Shown: positions 5,790-6,752 of the stretch, piece after piece | Layout of the letters: the number at the start of each line of letters is the position of its first letter | Numbering within the stretch: position 1 is the stretch's first letter | Source of the DNA: CAZVJA01 sp964626885 | GTDB lineage: Bacteria; Planctomycetota; Planctomycetia; Planctomycetales; Planctomycetaceae | DNA: 6,752 nt | Direction of reading: 5' to 3' | NCBI GenBank assembly: GCA_964626885.1 | Contig: CAZVJA010000262.1 | Coordinates: 1 to 6,752 of the forward strand | Position numbers and translations under genes: made by a program | The notes under the pieces: model-generated | The model's input: only the letters and a program-made list of their open reading frames with translations | What the model was told of the DNA's origin: nothing | Databases searched by the model: none

Positions 5790-6692
5790 ATGCGGCGCAT
5801 CCGGGGCTTCACGCTGGTCGAGTTGCTGGTCGTCATGGCGGTGATCGCCGTGCTCATCGCACTGTTGCTTCCCGCCGTTCAGCAGGCCCGCGAAGCTGCC
5901 CGACTTGTGCAGTGTCGCAACAACCTCAAGCAGATGGGGCTCGCGCTGCACAACTATGCGAGCATTCACGGTCTCTTTCCACCGAGTTCGACCAGCCAGA
6001 TCGATTTTGGAGTCTGGAGCCCGCAGCCGACGCAGTACCACCTCCACAGTTGGACCAGTCTGCTCCTCCCGCTGATGGAGCAGACAAACCTCGAAGCGAA
6101 AATCAACTACAACGTCTCGGCTCTCGATCCGCTCAATGCCACCGTGGCTGCGACCATCATCCCGACTTACCGCTGCCCCACTTACAGCGGGCCGAGTTAC
6201 AGCCGGTCGCCGATGTATCTGGCTTTGGGGGGGAAGTACGCCATCCGCAATTACGCCGCAATGGGGGGGACGACGGTCGGCAAGTTCTACCAACACCCCG
6301 ACGGCGCGTTTTTCGCGAGGTCGAGCACGCGCATCGAGGAAATCACCGACGGCTCGTCGACAACGATCTTCATTGTCGAGACCCGCGAGCCTGACGCGAT
6401 GGTCTGGATCGACGGCGGCACGGCGGCGGTTACGGCCCATGCCTATAACGAAGCGAATCCCCCCGATTACTCGTATCCGCAAGTTGGCATCAATGACACG
6501 CCGTACTTTAACGTCATCAACAACCAGGGAATCGATTCGCTGTACGGCCCGTCGAGCCAGCACCCGGCCGGGGTGGCGCACCTCTTCGGCGACGGCTCGG
6601 TGCGGGTCCTCTCCGAATCGATCAGCACGCCGCTCTATGATGCGCTGGTGACGATCCGCGGCGGAGAGAAAGTCGAGCGGAACGAGTTCTGA
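5790..6692 (+). CDS. DUF1559 family protein with type IV pilin-like N-terminus
   Basis: A 300-aa exported or membrane-anchored protein of the large planctomycete DUF1559 (prepilin-like) family; the biochemical role is not established. The N-terminus MRRIRGFTLVELLVV is a class III prepilin signal: cleavage expected after Gly6, Phe7 as the new first residue, Glu11 at +5, and a hydrophobic helix to about residue 28. It is followed by the family hallmark LLPAVQQAREAAR and CRNNLKQMGLALHNY (42-56). Later family blocks are IRNYAAMGG (152-160), IEEITDGSSTTIFIVE (182-197) and the C-terminal HPAGVAHLFGDGSVRVL (258-274), a variant of H-x-GG-x-N-x5-DGSV with Gly to Ala and Asn to His. The start at 5790 is chosen over an in-frame TTG at 5721 because of the ribosome site at 5772-5779 and because it places the signal at the N-terminus. 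Stop TGA overlaps the next ATG. Confidence 0.95.
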   Translation: MRRIRGFTLVELLVVMAVIAVLIALLLPAVQQAREAARLVQCRNNLKQMGLALHNYASIHGLFPPSSTSQIDFGVWSPQPTQYHLHSWTSLLLPLMEQTNLEAKINYNVSALDPLNATVAATIIPTYRCPTYSGPSYSRSPMYLALGGKYAIRNYAAMGGTTVGKFYQHPDGAFFARSSTRIEEITDGSSTTIFIVETREPDAMVWIDGGTAAVTAHAYNEANPPDYSYPQVGINDTPYFNVINNQGIDSLYGPSSQHPAGVAHLFGDGSVRVLSESISTPLYDALVTIRGGEKVERNEF

Positions 6693-6752
6693 TGAGTGAG
6701 ACACGGCAAGCAACTCCTTTGCAAGCAGAGGCGCACGCCGAAGCACCGTCGC
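6692..6752 (+). CDS. Start of a downstream gene, truncated by window edge
   Basis: An ATG at 6692-6694 shares its A with the DUF1559 stop (TGATG), the usual arrangement for translational coupling. The frame stays open to the window end, giving MSETRQATPLQAEAHAEAPS, a polar, Ala/Glu-rich start. That is too short to name a family. It is probably co-transcribed with the DUF1559 gene. Main doubt: 20 open codons are expected by chance fairly often. Confidence 0.5.
   Translation, partial: MSETRQATPLQAEAHAEAPS

Noticed and set aside
5505..6746. 413-codon minus-strand open frame covering the DUF1559 gene
   Set aside because: The product is very Arg-rich and unlike any family I know; the plus strand carries all DUF1559 hallmarks and a good ribosome site.

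Overview
The window looks like planctomycete chromosome. Three things point there: the F1 beta subunit has the planctomycete-like wording (GGAGLGKT in place of the commoner GGAGVGKT, and QTCMVFGQMNEPPGARLRV); there is a DUF1559 prepilin-like protein, a family hugely expanded in Planctomycetes; and a serine acetyltransferase of the EpsC type and a divergent FHA protein sit nearby. The DNA is GC-rich. The assignment rests on recognised protein wording, not on a database search, and I cannot place the genus.

Layout. 1-1142: 3' part of atpD (F1 beta), cut by the window edge. 1143-1303: an unusually long spacer holding a 91-bp imperfect inverted repeat. 1304-1714: atpC (F1 epsilon), apparently the last gene of the ATP synthase cluster. 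1715-2002: a non-coding stretch with two small inverted repeats. 2003-2884: an FHA-domain protein with an acidic middle and a helical C-terminus, starting at TTG. 2885-2972: a short convergent spacer with two compact hairpins. 2973-3908 (minus strand): serine O-acetyltransferase, the first step from serine to cysteine. 3909-4335: a divergent intergenic region of about 430 bp with a near-palindrome and a 9-bp direct repeat at 20-bp spacing. 4336-5637: a degenerate HD-GYP protein. 5638-5789: a short spacer with a possible -10 box. 5790-6692: a DUF1559 protein with a type IV pilin-like N-terminus. 6692-6752: the start of a further gene whose ATG overlaps the DUF1559 stop codon.

How the genes relate. 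atpD and atpC encode parts of one complex. The FHA protein, serine acetyltransferase and HD-GYP-like protein look like independent single-gene units, because each is separated by non-coding DNA or by a change of strand. DUF1559 and the following gene look translationally coupled. I see no mobile element genes, CRISPR array, rRNA or tRNA. I found no clear new multi-gene system. The most interesting items are the inverted repeat inside the atp operon and the loss of key residues in both the FHA and the HD-GYP domains, which suggests binding or scaffold roles instead of the textbook activities.
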